Of a stretch of 64,000 bases of DNA, positions 10,025 to 22,600 are shown one piece after another. How positions within the stretch are numbered: the stretch's first letter is position 1; every line of letters starts with the position of its first letter. The translations under genes and the position numbers were made by a program. Source of the DNA: Helicoverpa zea (Eukaryota > Arthropoda > Insecta > Lepidoptera > Noctuidae); contig NC_061460.1 in the NCBI RefSeq assembly GCF_022581195.2, positions 11,009,501 through 11,073,500 on the forward strand, written 5' to 3'. Below the pieces are notes generated by a model. It was not told the DNA's origin. It did not search any database and saw nothing but the letters and a program-made list of their open reading frames with translations.

Positions 10025-10031
10025 TGTTTAT
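10025..10031 (+). promoter_or_regulatory. Forkhead (FoxJ1/Fd3F-type) site next to the X-box
   Basis: TGTTTAT fits the forkhead core TGTTTRY and lies 7 bp after the X-box. In Drosophila, Fd3F acts with Rfx on motile-cilium genes. The motif is short, so chance occurrence in AT-rich DNA is possible. Confidence 0.4.
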
Positions 10032-10097
10032 CAATATTTCATTTTTGTTTTGTCGATATTTTTGATTTTGCGGTCATCGAGTTAAAATATCTACAAA

Positions 10098-13000
10098 ATG
10101 GGTGAAATAAAACCTTCCCTGATGGATAATCCACGAGCTGCTTTGGAGGTCTATATTACTGCATTGCAGAGTGAGTCAAAAATGGCTCGAAAGCAGGCTC
10201 TGGTTAAAATTAATGAAGAGATATTTGAAACTCCTGCTAACAAGGACTGCGACCTCACTGTGGTATTCCCTGAAGTATATGCTTACGTCTTGAAAAGTTT
10301 CTCTGACGCCTCAGAGGGCTGTCGAGAAACCTCAGCCTTGATAATATCGAACTTCATCGAGAAGTTACCGCTGAACGACTACTACTTGACGTACATTCTA
10401 CCAGTGATTGTCCGTCGTATAGGCTGCCCAGAGATCGTAGAAGACTCTGAAGAGATCCGCTTAGTCCTCATTGAACTGGTGCATAAGATATTAGACAAGT
10501 ATAAAGTGTCTTACTTGCTGAGTCCTTTTATTAATGACTTTACCAGCATTTTGACCAAAACAGTGACTGATCCGTTTCCAAAAGTGAAGCTTCAGGCATG
10601 TGAATGCATCATTATGATGACAAAGGTCTTACAAAGAGACTTCCATTTCCAATCCTCAAGTTACGTCAAGCCAATTCTGTCTAATTTTGCGCATCAACAC
10701 TTCAGAGTTCGAGTTGCTGCTATTAGAGCTATTGGTAATATTTTTTTTAACTTACTATTGTTACTATATGCTAGAGATAGTAGACAAGAAAACATATTTA
10801 CATCATAATTAACCTGGACATCTCAGCATCGCATTGCCACTCATTTCAGCATATATATTTTCTGAGAGAAATACATTTTCTCCACTAAGGTAAACATAAC
10901 ATTTGACGTCTGTGTTACAGGGGCTGTAGTTCTAGCAGGTGATGCAAAGTGCTTCGAGCTGTCCATCACTCCCATGGCTGAGAAGCTGTTTGATGAGAAC
11001 AATCTGGTCAGAATGCAGGTCACCCTGGAAGTGGGAAACTGGATGCTCAGCTATAGAGATAGATACTCCTTCTGGCATCGCATGATACCTTTGTTGTTGA
11101 CGAGGTAAGATTAAGATTTGGTTGAATCTTTTTAAAATTGAAATAGAATAAGATAAAAAACCCTTATTAGGAGCCACAAATTCTATTAAATCTATATTCC
11201 TACGGCTTGTTATAGGTATGTTGTAGAAACTCAATCTAAAAAAAACTAGAAAGCCTTCAAGAATGCACATAAAGTTTTTTAAGCTTTTGTGATTTGTTTG
11301 CGAGTATGCATATAAACATGCACGCCACACAAATTTTGACCATACTGACAATCGGCCCCAGCATCTTCAGTTTAGCATGACGACCGTTGCGCCAGCAGTA
11401 GGTACTATCGTTATAATCATTACACGCTTTTAGCTTCACCTGTATGTTTGTAGGTTTGTTTGTATATAACCGACTTCTTTGGGCGCGATTTTGACCTTAA
11501 ACGGCCAGATTTCGTTCAAACTTTGTAGATTTATTGAGGACCGATGACAATACACTAATTTGATAAAACTATTCCATTTTTAACCGACTTCCCAAAAAGG
11601 AGGAGGTTCTCAATTCGGCCGGTATGTTTTTTTTCTATGTATGTACATCGATTACTCCGAGGTTTATAGACCGATTTACGTGATTCTTTTTTTGTTCGAC
11701 TCGGAATAGCTGCCAGTTGGTCCCATAGTCATCAAATCAGGACCTGATGATGGAAACCCTGAGAAATCGAGGGCAACCTTCGAAAGTTGTAGGCATACAT
11801 AGGATAAAAACTTGACACTCAGGTGTACGCCTAAAAGCACTATTCAACTGTGAAGATTTGGAGCTGACCTGATGATGGAGACCAGAGAGGGTCGAGGGAA
11901 CTCGACAACTGAATATGTAAACTACCTCGTGTTTGGGCTTAAATTATTTGTATTGACAAGACCTTTGCAACAGTAAAGGTTTGGAGCTGACCTGATGATG
12001 GAGACCAGAGAAAGTCGAGGGAACTCGACAACTGAATATGGAAACTACCTCGTGTTTGGGCTTAAATTATTTGTATTGACAAGACCTATGCAACAGTGAA
12101 GGTTGGGAGCTGACCTGATGATGGAGACCAGAGAAAGTCGAGGGAACTCGACAACTGAATATGTAAAATACCTCGTTTGGACTTATATTCTTTGTATTGA
12201 TGAGAACTTCCCACTTGTATGACAACTATTCGTATCACTGAAAAGCTTTAAATAAAAAACTTTTTTACAAAAAAATTAAACCGACTTCCCAAAACACTAA
12301 AAAGCAAAAAAATACTAATTTTAGGTGCATCGGCCTAGAAGTCGGTGGCAAAATTAACTTAGTAACATCCATTAGACACCGACTTCTAGGCTTTTTAATT
12401 TGCAAAATATGATTTTTGTTAATTTATATAATTTTTATCTATAGTCGATAAGGTAACAAAATTAATTAAAATTTTCTATATTTTTTCTCTACAGTCGATA
12501 AGGCAGGACTCGATGTTAATTTTTATTTCCAATAATTATCTTTAGCTGTTTTCTCTAATATTGACAAATTTTATACCTTAGAGAATTTTAATTCTACAAA
12601 ACAAATAATAGTTTTAAAACAAACTAAAAAGTAGAAAATAAATAATAGTTTAAAAAAACTAAAAAACACGCTTTTTATAGAAAACCGAACTAAAAAATAG
12701 AAAATAAATTTTAATGAATTTAAATTAAGAAAATAGTGTTAAAAATTTCAATGAATATAAATTAATAATAGTGTGAATACAAAAAAAAAATATTTAAAAA
12801 AAGCGTGGGGTGCTTTTTAAGGTATTATCGAAATGAAAATCACTCTCTCTACTTATATCTGTCAATAAAATATTTATAACTATTGACACCATGCACCCCA
12901 CGCTTTTTTTTTATATATTTTTTTGTATTCACACTATTATTAATTTATATTCATTGAAATTTTTAACACTATTTTCTTAATTTAAATTCATTAAAATTTT

Positions 13001-16000
13001 TTTCCTATTTTTTAGTTCGGTTTTCTATAAAAAGCGTGATTTTTAGTTTTTTTAAACTATTTTTTTTTTTCAGCCTAAGCGACGTAATGGAGGACATAAG
13101 AAACACCGCCACGAGTCTTTGGAACGATATAGGAATTCAGTACATGGAGGAAAACGAGGAAGACTTCAAGAAGAAGACAGATTTCCTGAAAGATGTCCCA
13201 ACCCATTACCCTGATGTTAAGAGACCTAACTTCGGCTGCAGGTCGCTGGTACAAAGCAATATTGGCAAAATTGTACCAGCTATTGGGAAAGGTAAGAGAA
13301 TCGAGACTTAAGAAGATACTAGAGAGATAAGTATCTAACAATCACAACCAGAGCATTCTTTGGCCGATTTTCATTTCCTATATGTACCTTCTGTTTTCCA
13401 TTCTGAAAAAAATTATGATTACTTTAATCACAGTTTTTCTGCAATGCTTTGTTTGTGATTTGTAATCGGAATTTGAAGAAATTTATATTTGGCGCTGCTA
13501 CGAAACCATAGGAAAAGGGCGTCTAAGTACGCAGGTCTCATTATACGATCAATGGATAGCCTCATCACCTCTCAATGTACGAATTATCTTCTAACATGGT
13601 AACTCCTCAGAAATGGACGGCTGGCAAGCTGATGCCCGACTCCGCGTCTCCCAACTCCTATGCTGGCTGATTCTATGTGCTGAAGAAGGTTCGACCCAGC
13701 ACGCTAACGCTATTGTGAGAGCTATGCTGCGAGGCGCTACTGATGAAGATCCTAGGGTTATACTTGAGGTGAGAAAAAAAGAGATAAGAAAAAAATAACC
13801 ATCCGAATTCAGAACCTTCTTTTTGGAAAGTCGGATAAAAATTATCGTATATATTTTTTCTTAGTTGCTATAAAATATTCTGGTTTGCAATCATATATTC
13901 CGCTGAAGAAGAGAAGTTTCAGAAATCATACTTTATGTTATTCATTGCATCATATTGTAGCGCCGACAACATAATCTACAATTACTTTTTTGATGACAGA
14001 CTAGTTAAAATCGTATTTATTGCCACGATATTTTGTTTCACATTTGTTTACCCTCCTTTTTAAAAGCCCACCACCATATAAAGTCCTTCTTGAAACTTTA
14101 TCGCAACAGATAAAACGTGCAGCCGAGTTATTCGGCTACTTCATAACGCCCACCACTTGGTGGCCGCTGCTCGAAGCCGAGGTAGACTCCTGGGCGGCTC
14201 TGCTGGTTATAGCCAACATCATCAAAGGTTCCCGCCCAGAACTGCTCCAGGAGAAGGTGTTAGTTGAGTTGTGTAGGGAGGCTGCAGATCCTGATAGATG
14301 CAGGACTAGGAAGGTAGGTGGAATTATCTTGTCATGGTCTAACATACTTTTTTTTTTGTCGCTGGGCTAAAAATGCTATTACGCATCCCCTTCCCGTATC
14401 GTATCGGTAGAGGAGTACCCACTAAAAAAACCCAGCGGCACTCCGACCTCGCCTGAGTGGAGGGGGTCTGAATCTATGGCATCCAGTCCCCCACCGGTGA
14501 TTGCCCGCCTTACGGCAGGCCCCTCATACCTTATACCTTGAAGGCAAGTATATTAGACCATGGTCTAATATACTCTAATTTTTGTGCCACTTTAACTTTG
14601 TATTCAACCGTAAATTTAGACCCAGTTAGCCCAGCTAGATGAATTTTGTCACTCCTTCAATCTGAGGCCTTGAGTTCGACTTAGTTAATTGCAAAAAGAG
14701 AATCAGGAAGCTTGAGCAATCCGACTGACAAAATGTAGAATCCTTAAAATGGAGACACTCATTCTTCAGGACAATATAGCACCATAAAAATGTGTACTCT
14801 CCCAATAACTTCACTTTTTAACTTTTAACAAAAATAATACAATTCCAGCCGAAATACCAAACGAACCTGCTATACACATGCGAAGCCCTACTGGATGTGT
14901 GCGGGGAGGCGTGCGCTACTGTCTCAGAAGACCTGTTCACTATCATCTTCTCTGTGTACGCCATGCCCTTCGATAATAAGATACAGTTTATGGCCCTGTG
15001 TGAGTAATATTTACTTATCTAGATAGGGCAGTTGAAAACAGACGGACAGATAGGATAAAAACTTTCAGTAAACTGGGGAAGTTGAAACTCGAGGGGGTTC
15101 AAGTGGGGATGAAAGTTTTACTGTTCAGCAATGGAGATTTGTGGGAGTAAGCAAGAAGCAGTGAGGGTGGCTGAAGACTGAGCGATGGTGAATTTTGGAG
15201 GAGGCTTTTGGCCAGCTGTGGACGTCTATAGAAACGACGATGAAGATGTCTGATAATCTAGAGACAGCTATAGGCTATTTCTTATCACTAATTTAAGTAT
15301 ATACCAAACAATGTGATATAAGTTAGTATGAAGATATATAGACTTTATACCCACTAAAAATGATCAAAAATGTGGTCAACAAAACCCTCAATTTCCAGCA
15401 AACCTCGACAAGTTACGTTACGCAGAGAAATGCGGCAAGACCCTCACCAGTCTATACGAGAAGCACATCGGTAAGGTACTGGGAGGTATAACCAGCGACG
15501 CGCTAACTTGGACGCAACTGTCGCCGGACAAGTGTCTACTGGAGTGCACTATGTTGCATACTGGTGAGAATATGACCTCTTTGATGATGTTATTTTTTCT
15601 TTTTGCTGTTTTGAATTTCGAATGTGATTCTTGTTGAGGGTGGAGTTTATTTTGGTGAGGTTTCTAGCTAGATTATTTCCAGATGTATGAATGATGTAAT
15701 GGTTATGTTCAATGGGTATTTTAAATTCTTATCATAAAAATTGCGGGTGATTCAGATAAATGTTCACTGCAAATATAAACGTCTGTTTTTCTTAAAAAAA
15801 CCTATTTACTTTGAAACTAGAACGAGGCAATTCATAGTAAACAGTTGTTGTAAGAAAACAAACGTTCACGTTGCCTGTGAACATGGCCTCAAGTAAACAC
15901 TTTACACCGTTACCGCACAATATTGTATCTAGTATTTGGGATCTGAATATGTGTCCTAAAAACTGCCTTTATGACGATCTCCCATTATCCATCCATTTAT

Positions 16001-19000
16001 CAGGATCTGCAATGGGAGGCCAACTGCATCTGATCGCGCCTCTCCTAAAAGAATGCCTGGCGACCCCCAAAGTAGACCCGGAGGTGAAACTCAAGATCTT
16101 CACATGTTTGTCCACCGTGCTGCTGAAGAAAGACACCAACTTCAGGACCTGTGACACTGACAAGTTGGAGGCTTTCCTCAAGATTGTCATTGAAGGTATA
16201 GTCTTTGATGTCATAAGGATTACAGGTTTCAAGGTCAAAGGAGATTTGCCCTTGATTATATTGGTCCCCTTCCCGACAACAAGTTAGTTTGTATTCCGTG
16301 TTAATATTTATTTATTAATTACCTGGTGTAAAAAGCTATTAAATGACACATTTGAAGTACTTATTATTAGAAAGGGACAAAACCGTTCCGCTGTTGACCT
16401 TCTGTTACTGTATTTTCTCTTTGAAAAGGAATCCCCTTGTCGCTCACTTTGCCCACTTTGCTTCTAATTAACACCAGATTCAATGTTCTAAATCCTCAAA
16501 AACGGCGTACAACGTATTTTGATTCTTAACGCAGAGGTAATAATGCCGAATTTGGTGTGGTGTGCCGGCCGTACCGCGGAGGCCATACGTACCGCGGCTG
16601 TCGCTTGCCTCTGCTCGGCGCTGCAGGAAAACCCTTATAACGAAGAAATATTGACCACGGATAAGGGTGGCGATGGCGATAAGGATGATAAGGTAAATAT
16701 ACCTACTACAAAAAACGTCGAAGACAAAGATTTTGATGGCTATGTTATTTCATCACTTACTGAAACGTCGTAACAGTACCAAGAGGTACCTATTTCAACT
16801 TCCTTTTTTTTTCTTTATTTCTAAGACACTTAGGTACATATTTCTTCATACAATAATATAGCCACACAACGCAAACCTCTCAGGGCTTATCTGCGTTATG
16901 GCGAGTGGTTTTAAACATACATAATAATTGTTCTTAGTAGTTAATTAATTAATGCTATGTCAGGAAACGCTTACATTTGTACCTATAACTTTTCGAACCG
17001 GTTCTATATAATACTTGCAATTCTTCAGGAATTTTATTTAAAAAGAAAGGTATTAAATATTCTGCCACCCTCATTCCATAAACATTGTTAAATGTAGGTA
17101 ATGTATGTTTCCTATCTTCAGAACCTTTAAGTTACAAATCAATATGGAAAGTCATTACTACCTAATGTTTAATATAACCAACCAAATCCTATTAGTTATT
17201 CTAATTTCCGCAGGTGGTAAATCTATTCCCAACTAAAGACTCTTTAGAACCGTTCTTGGAGCAAATGGTACCACTTCTAGTGGGTCTAGCGGATGACAAC
17301 TCGACGTTGACGCGACAGCACACATTGCGAGCTGTGTGCTGTCTCGCTGTGTTAGCTGGCCAGCGGGGGTGTTTCACTGCTGAGACCCTGCATAAGCTGT
17401 ATTTTGGTAATAATTTTATTTTTATTGCAACAGTAAAAATGGTGTTTTGAGTTGGGCCTATTGGGCGTTTTTCCACTCACCGGCCCGGCACCGGCACGGC
17501 ACCGGCTTGGCCGAGCACCGGCACGAGCGCCGGGGAGAGGGAATGTGATGCCGTCGCCTCCTTCTGCGAAGCGGTCATGCTCGAGAAGGAGGAGGCGAAA
17601 CGCCAGAGAGTTCGCACCTCTCATCCCGGCCGCCGCGCTGGACCAGGTAGACACCATGGGCGCCGGGTGTCGCGAGATGACTCCCGGCCACCGTAGGCGT
17701 GGGTCTGTGGGCGGTGAGTTCGGGTGGCTCATCGTCCCTTTGTCTGCTTAGACGACAGACCCGAGTCGACGGCGCGCGTTGTTCCACGCGCTCCTCAAAG
17801 AGATGTCAGCAACCCCAGCGGGGCCCAGCAGGGCCAGGGCCTGCCGGGGCTGCGGGTTGTTCGAAAGAGATACCGCGGCCCTGGTACATAAAAGGCCTAT
17901 GACGGAACACGACGGTTTTTAGTCAGTAAGAGTCTGACACTCTCTCACCGCTGCTAACCCACAGCGGGAGCGGTCATTTGATGATTTTTGACGTCGTTAA
18001 AAAAAAAAAAAAAGGCGCCCTCCTACCCACCCCACGCGGTTACAATTCATACGCAATACACATGCAGTTTGCCGGGCCGGGACCGGGTGGGAAGCTTGCT
18101 ACTCCGGCGACGGCACCGACGCCGGCGGGAACCAACACCGGACCGGTGCCGGCGCTGGCAAGTGAAAAAACGAGCCATACTTTTCTGTACATTTTTGCTT
18201 CCCCGGCACCGACACCGACACCGGCACCGGCACCGGCACGGTCGGTGAGTGGAAAAGCGCCCATTGGATGCTCTATATTTTTGGTCAGGCTTCAGACTTT
18301 CAACTATTTTGATATTTTATTTTCAAACATGTATATGGTCAAAGGTTCTAATGTATCTGAGTTACATATCAAATTATTTAATGACCTTTTACTACGACCC
18401 CTATTTTTTTAGTCCTTTACTCAGTCTTTGATGTCCAAGACACACGAAGACGTGACTTAGAAAATTACGACCTTGAAAAGCAGATTTCTCAACCAGTAGT
18501 AGGGTCACTACGATTTCCTTGTTCCTAACTCTGTATATATTTCCCCAGTGGTACTAAAACGCCTAGACGACAGCAGCGACAAGGTCCGCTCCTACGCCGT
18601 ACAAACTCTAGTGACGCTCTTCAGCTACCGTCCCGACCCTTACGATACGACGCTATACGGGGCCCATATCGATGCTTTATACAGTGCCATGCTGATACAC
18701 CTCGATGATGCTGACGAGGCCTTTAGGAAACAGATGCTTGGTAAGTTCTTCGGCACCGATTTCAAGTCTTCCAGTTTTAGATAGCTCATTTCATCGAGGG
18801 CAGTCCCTATGGGTAGCGGGTGAAACCGCCGGTGGAAGCTAGTACTAATCAGTGTGATGGGTGAGGATGGAGAAATGAAAGGAGTATTTTTTCAAAATTG
18901 TGTTCTTGTTTCAGAGGCACTGATCAAGCTCAGCGACATAGACCCGCGCACTCTCATGAAGAAGGTTAAGGCCAATATACATCTTTATAGGAACAAAATG

Positions 19001-19042
19001 GCGTATGAAAAATTGTCTAGTCATATTGAAAAAATATTGTAA
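10098..19042 (+). CDS. DNAAF5: Dynein axonemal assembly factor 5 (DNAAF5/HEATR2)
   Basis: Twelve exons: 10098-10734, 10921-11104, 13074-13291, 13611-13768, 14110-14313, 14849-14999, 15399-15563, 16004-16195, 16535-16692, 17214-17406, 18549-18740 and 18915-19042. They sum to 2580 nt in one frame, 859 aa, close to the vertebrate length of about 855. The protein is almost entirely helical HEAT repeats; clear ones include PFPKVKLQACECIIMM, FRVRVAAIRAIG and SSDKVRSYAVQTLVTLF. DNAAF5 is a cytoplasmic scaffold for preassembly of outer and inner arm dyneins; in a moth this would serve sperm flagella and ciliated sensory neurons. The start of exon 5 (14110) was chosen by phase; an alternative acceptor at 14066 does not fit the frame. 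Introns 2, 5 and 10 carry transposon-derived DNA. Confidence 0.93.
11461..12300. repeat. Interspersed repeat with an internal 123-bp tandem array (DNAAF5 intron 2)
   Basis: The sequence opens with the lepidopteran repeat word aaccgacttcccaaaaagg (11582) and closes with a second copy of it near 12280. Between them a unit containing gagctgacctgatgatggag starts at 11861, 11984 and 12107, an exact 123-bp period; a diverged fourth unit lies at about 11741. Each unit also holds aactcgacaactgaatatg and tacctcgt. The same head word recurs at 36559. Confidence 0.8.
12644..13062. repeat. Long inverted repeat (170-bp arms) ending at the exon 3 acceptor of DNAAF5
   Basis: The left arm (12644-12813) and right arm (12893-13062) are near-perfect reverse complements with a spacer of about 79 bp. 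Shared words include aatagtgttaaaaatttc, gaatataaattaataatag and aaaagcgtggggtgc. The right arm stops 10 bp before the AG at 13072-13073, so the likely branch point region lies inside the arm. It looks like a foldback/MITE insertion that came to border an exon. Confidence 0.9.
14350..14560 (-). repeat. Interspersed repeat in DNAAF5 intron 5
   Basis: This GC-richer stretch contains cccagcggcactccgacctc, agggggtctgaatctatggc and gcccgccttacggcaggccc, words that recur in lepidopteran non-LTR retrotransposon 3' ends. The strand is inferred from the T-run at its left edge. Confidence 0.5.
17463..18262. mobile_element. GC-rich inverted-repeat transposon in DNAAF5 intron 10
   Basis: The ends are inverted repeats: GGGCGTTTTTCCACTCACCG at the left and its near-complement at the right (one T/C change), followed by short accggc repeats on both sides. 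ATT flanks both ends and may be a 3-bp target duplication. The element is far more GC-rich than the intron around it. A LINE 3' fragment is nested inside. ORFs across it (for example 17452-17902) read through repeat DNA and are not genes. Confidence 0.75.
17541..18014 (+). mobile_element. 5'-truncated LINE 3' end nested in the GC-rich transposon
   Basis: The start reads in frame as a C-terminal RT-protein tail (D-A-V-A-S-F-C-E-A-V-M-L-E-K-E-E-A-K-R-Q), similar in style to R1-clade ends, then a stop, a 3' UTR with gtcagtaagagtctgacac and gctaacccacagcggga, and a poly-A run at 17999-18014. The poly-A tail and truncation are typical of target-primed reverse transcription. No clear target duplication was found. 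Confidence 0.6.
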
Positions 19043-19667
19043 GAATAAAATTATTCTTGTACACAACAACCACTGTAACTGTAATTTGAGGTGAAAATGG
19101 TTCTATGGGAAGAATATCAGCGTCTCTGGCACGCCTTGCTATTGGTATATGTATTTAATGTTTCCTCAAAAAGTGCCTGCAGTTGGTTATTTGTGTACAG
19201 AATAGAAGCCTTAAAAAGGTGCAGCTAGCTAGTCGGTGTTTTATTCTAGCTGTACATTTTATCAAATGTGCCTTTAGAGTAATGTTAATTTAATTGTGAG
19301 TTGAATGATTATATAGGTTTAATTTTATTTTATTTCTGAACAAAGCGTGTTCGCTTGATGTGGAAATGCCTTAATATTTAATTTTACGTGCAATAAAATA
19401 AAATATAAAAAAACATTTACTGTGGTTTTATTTTTCTAATAGCTAAAAGACTTGTATCCGAATAGAAACGAAAAATCGATAGTGTTGACTTGACGTTTTG
19501 TATTTTTTGACTGTGTCAATTAATGTTTGACATGCGCATGTTAGCCGTGCGTTATCTTTGTTTGTTCTGTTTGTCCATTTTATTAGATAAATATAAATAA
19601 ATTAAATATACAAATCTTTTTCTAAATGTCATTTTATTAATCTAACTTTTTTTATTATATGTAAATA
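19043..19667 (+). other. DNAAF5 3' UTR and PNLDC1 promoter region
   Basis: This spacer holds the 3' UTR of DNAAF5 up to about 19420 and then about 250 bp of PNLDC1 5' flank. An atcgata core (19475-19481) could be a DREF-type site. No TATA box is obvious and no other gene is visible. Confidence 0.5.
19392..19397 (+). terminator. Polyadenylation signal of DNAAF5
   Basis: AATAAA, overlapped by further AATAAAA copies, lies 350 bp after the stop, followed by a TG/T-rich stretch (tgtggttttatttttc). Confidence 0.65.
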
Positions 19668-22600
19668 ATGGAGGTCGTTCGTAAGAGTAAGTACAACTTA
19701 TAATAAATTCACTCGAGTTAAAGCGCGGCAATAGTTACAGATTTGTTATATTTTTGCAGATTTTAAGGAGACATTACCTTTAATAAAGGATTCAATAGAG
19801 AAAGCTGACTTCTTATCTATAGATGCGGAGTTTACAGGTCTTATAAATGGTCGGGATGTGTCTATTTACGATTCGCCGGAAGACTACTACACCCGCACCA
19901 TGAACGGTTCTAGTGACTTTTTATTGATACAGTATGGGTTATGTGCATTTTACTGGGACGAGAAGAAGAAGCATTACATGAACGATACGTACAATTTTTA
20001 TTTGTATCCTCGTGGAAGGCCTGGCCCTGATAGAATGTTCCTTTGTCAGAGTTCCAGCTTAGATTTCTTGGCGTCTAACGGATTTGACTTCAACAAGCTT
20101 ATAAGAGAAGGTGAGCATCATTTGGAATTATTTTTCTTGCATTCCAAGACTGTACTGTAATAAACAAATCATTAGACTGTAATGAAACTTCAATAACAAG
20201 CAACATATTGGGTGATTACAAATATCTAGTGAAACTTATATCTGTATGGAACATTTCTGCATCCCAATTACTTTTATTCCATAATCATGTCCTTCGTTAA
20301 ATCTATCTTGTTCTCCGAAATCTTCGTACCATCGCTGCAAATAAGACCTCAGTAACCTCAATTTTTAGTACAATAAAATAGCTCTTTGCTTATATCACTA
20401 TTCTTTCAGGTATATCATACATGACAGCTTCAACTGAAGCAAAGCTTAGAGAATCTCTGATTGAGAGACAGCAGACATATTCCAAGGAGAAAGATGCAGT
20501 CAGAATACCAGATGAAAATAAACAACAAATTGAAGATATTTGGTAATTCATTGATGTACTAGATATTCCTTTAATTTTTTGAACTTTCTATTCAGCGCTT
20601 GGCTATGTGACAGCTGGGAGATAGGCAGTTGCTCTCTGTAAAACACTGATACTCAGCTAGAATGGGTTAAACTGGAAGCCAACCCCAACAGACTTTGGAA
20701 AAGGCTAGACAGATGAATAAGTATGCCTCTGTCCAAAACAACCTATAATTAAATCACAAGGCCAAATTCTAATCTAAATCCTATGACATACTTGGTTGAC
20801 ATAAGATCACATTTTTCTCATAATATTACTTTCTAAATGCAATAAATCATCACTACACTCATTGTCTGAGTAAATATTTCTTTTGTAATTTATTGCATGC
20901 CATGTAGGAATGCAACGGGCAATTGTTTTTTTTTTTTGTTATAATGAGCTGTAATCTGACAGTCGCTGACAGTCTATTATTGTGCTAGGAAGTTTTAGAA
21001 TGTTTGTCTTATTGTTTTTATATTGATTGATGAGCTATGATTAATTAAGCTAATGATTAATGCTCAACCCTTCTCCGTGTGAGAGGAGGCATGTGCCCAG
21101 CAGTGGGACGATAAAAAAAAAAACTAAAAAAAAAAAGGCTGTAACAAACAGATGAGCTCAGTACTCTATGAACAATCATTTTATTTTTTGACTGTGTGAT
21201 AAGGTTCCACCATTCCTGAATTATCCCAGCAACATATGAGACCTTACTTGACATAGACTCATATCGACTGCAAGCAAGCAATACCTCCTATCTGACATTT
21301 TTGTTTCAAAAAACCAAAAAACTTGTATCTACCATAAACTACCTTTAGATTCAAAATAAAAACAAAAAACTTTATTAATCAATACTATGCTTAGAAAAAG
21401 AAAACTTGGATTTTCAGTATCTCATTATACCTTCCTCGGAATAAGGATTTTATTAAGTTTTATTGTTCCCCTTTAAAATCCACCCGGAGTCAGATAGGAG
21501 GTATTGCTTGCTTGCAGTCGATATGGCCTTACTACAAAAACTTAAACATTTGTTTAACACTTGTCTAAAAAGAGTGTGGCTGCAAAATGAACCTTATGTC
21601 AACGTCATAATCTGTCATTTTTTTAGACAAGTGCCCAACAGACTATTAAAAGTTTTTGTAGTAAGGCCAATAGACTCTGCTCTGCTTGACCTAGTAGTGC
21701 CTTGATGTAATAAGTTCTTAATAACTTAACAACCTGTTTTTTTTCACAGTAAAAAGGTAAAAGATTTTATTGACAACAAGACAGAAGATGAGATGGAGAT
21801 TGACAGATGCAACGCATTCATAAGGATGCTGCTATTCCAAGAACTTAAAGCTCGGTTCAAAGATGATGTTATGATTGATACCAAGATTTTAGAAAATAAG
21901 AATAGGTAAGGAATGTCTTGTTTTTGATTTTATGTACATTTTAACAGAAATTGTTTTCATAATATTCTTAATGAGGGTGAGCACGAGGTCTCGGGTTCGA
22001 TTCCCGAGTCGGGCCGAAATCGCTTTGTGGGTTTTAGAAGACTTTCACAAAGCAGCCCGGAGCCTGGAAGCTGGTGATTGATACACCCGTGCATCGGAGA
22101 GCATGTAAATGTCGGTCCTGCGCCTGATCTCTCTCCGGTCGTGTCGGATTGCCGTCCCACCGGGCTATGAGAGTTATAATATGTCCTACGTAGTTGGCTG
22201 ATCTCCTTACATGAGAACAGCCGCCGTAGCCGATCATCGGCTAGGAGGACATCATCATCATCAATGAGGGTGGTTAAAAATGTTTAGGTGTCATTTATAT
22301 CTCTCCTTTGTCATTTAATAACATGCGTGCATAAGAAAAGCTTGATACTTTTTGCAAAACTATACATCATAAAAACCAAATGTTTCTGTTTTGTAAAGTC
22401 TTACATGTTTTACCCTTCCACTTAAATCTGACCTTTTATTTCAGAGTGCTGAAAGTAATACGTAAGAAAGCTGACATGGAAGACCAGGACACAATAAGGA
22501 AAAAGAGAGAATGGGATGAACTGGAAGAGGCAGTTGGCTTCTCTAAAGTGGCTAAGATGATCAGTCAGTCCGTAAGTTCATTGTTTGTTTTATATTCTTG

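Noticed and set aside
14020..14109. Upstream extension of DNAAF5 exon 5 (acceptor at 14066 or 14083)
   Set aside because: Neither acceptor continues the phase-0 junction from exon 4, whereas the AG at 14108-14109 does.
17452..17902. Overlapping GC-rich open frames in DNAAF5 intron 10
   Set aside because: They run through the inverted-repeat transposon and the nested LINE fragment. The absence of stops reflects GC content, not a gene.
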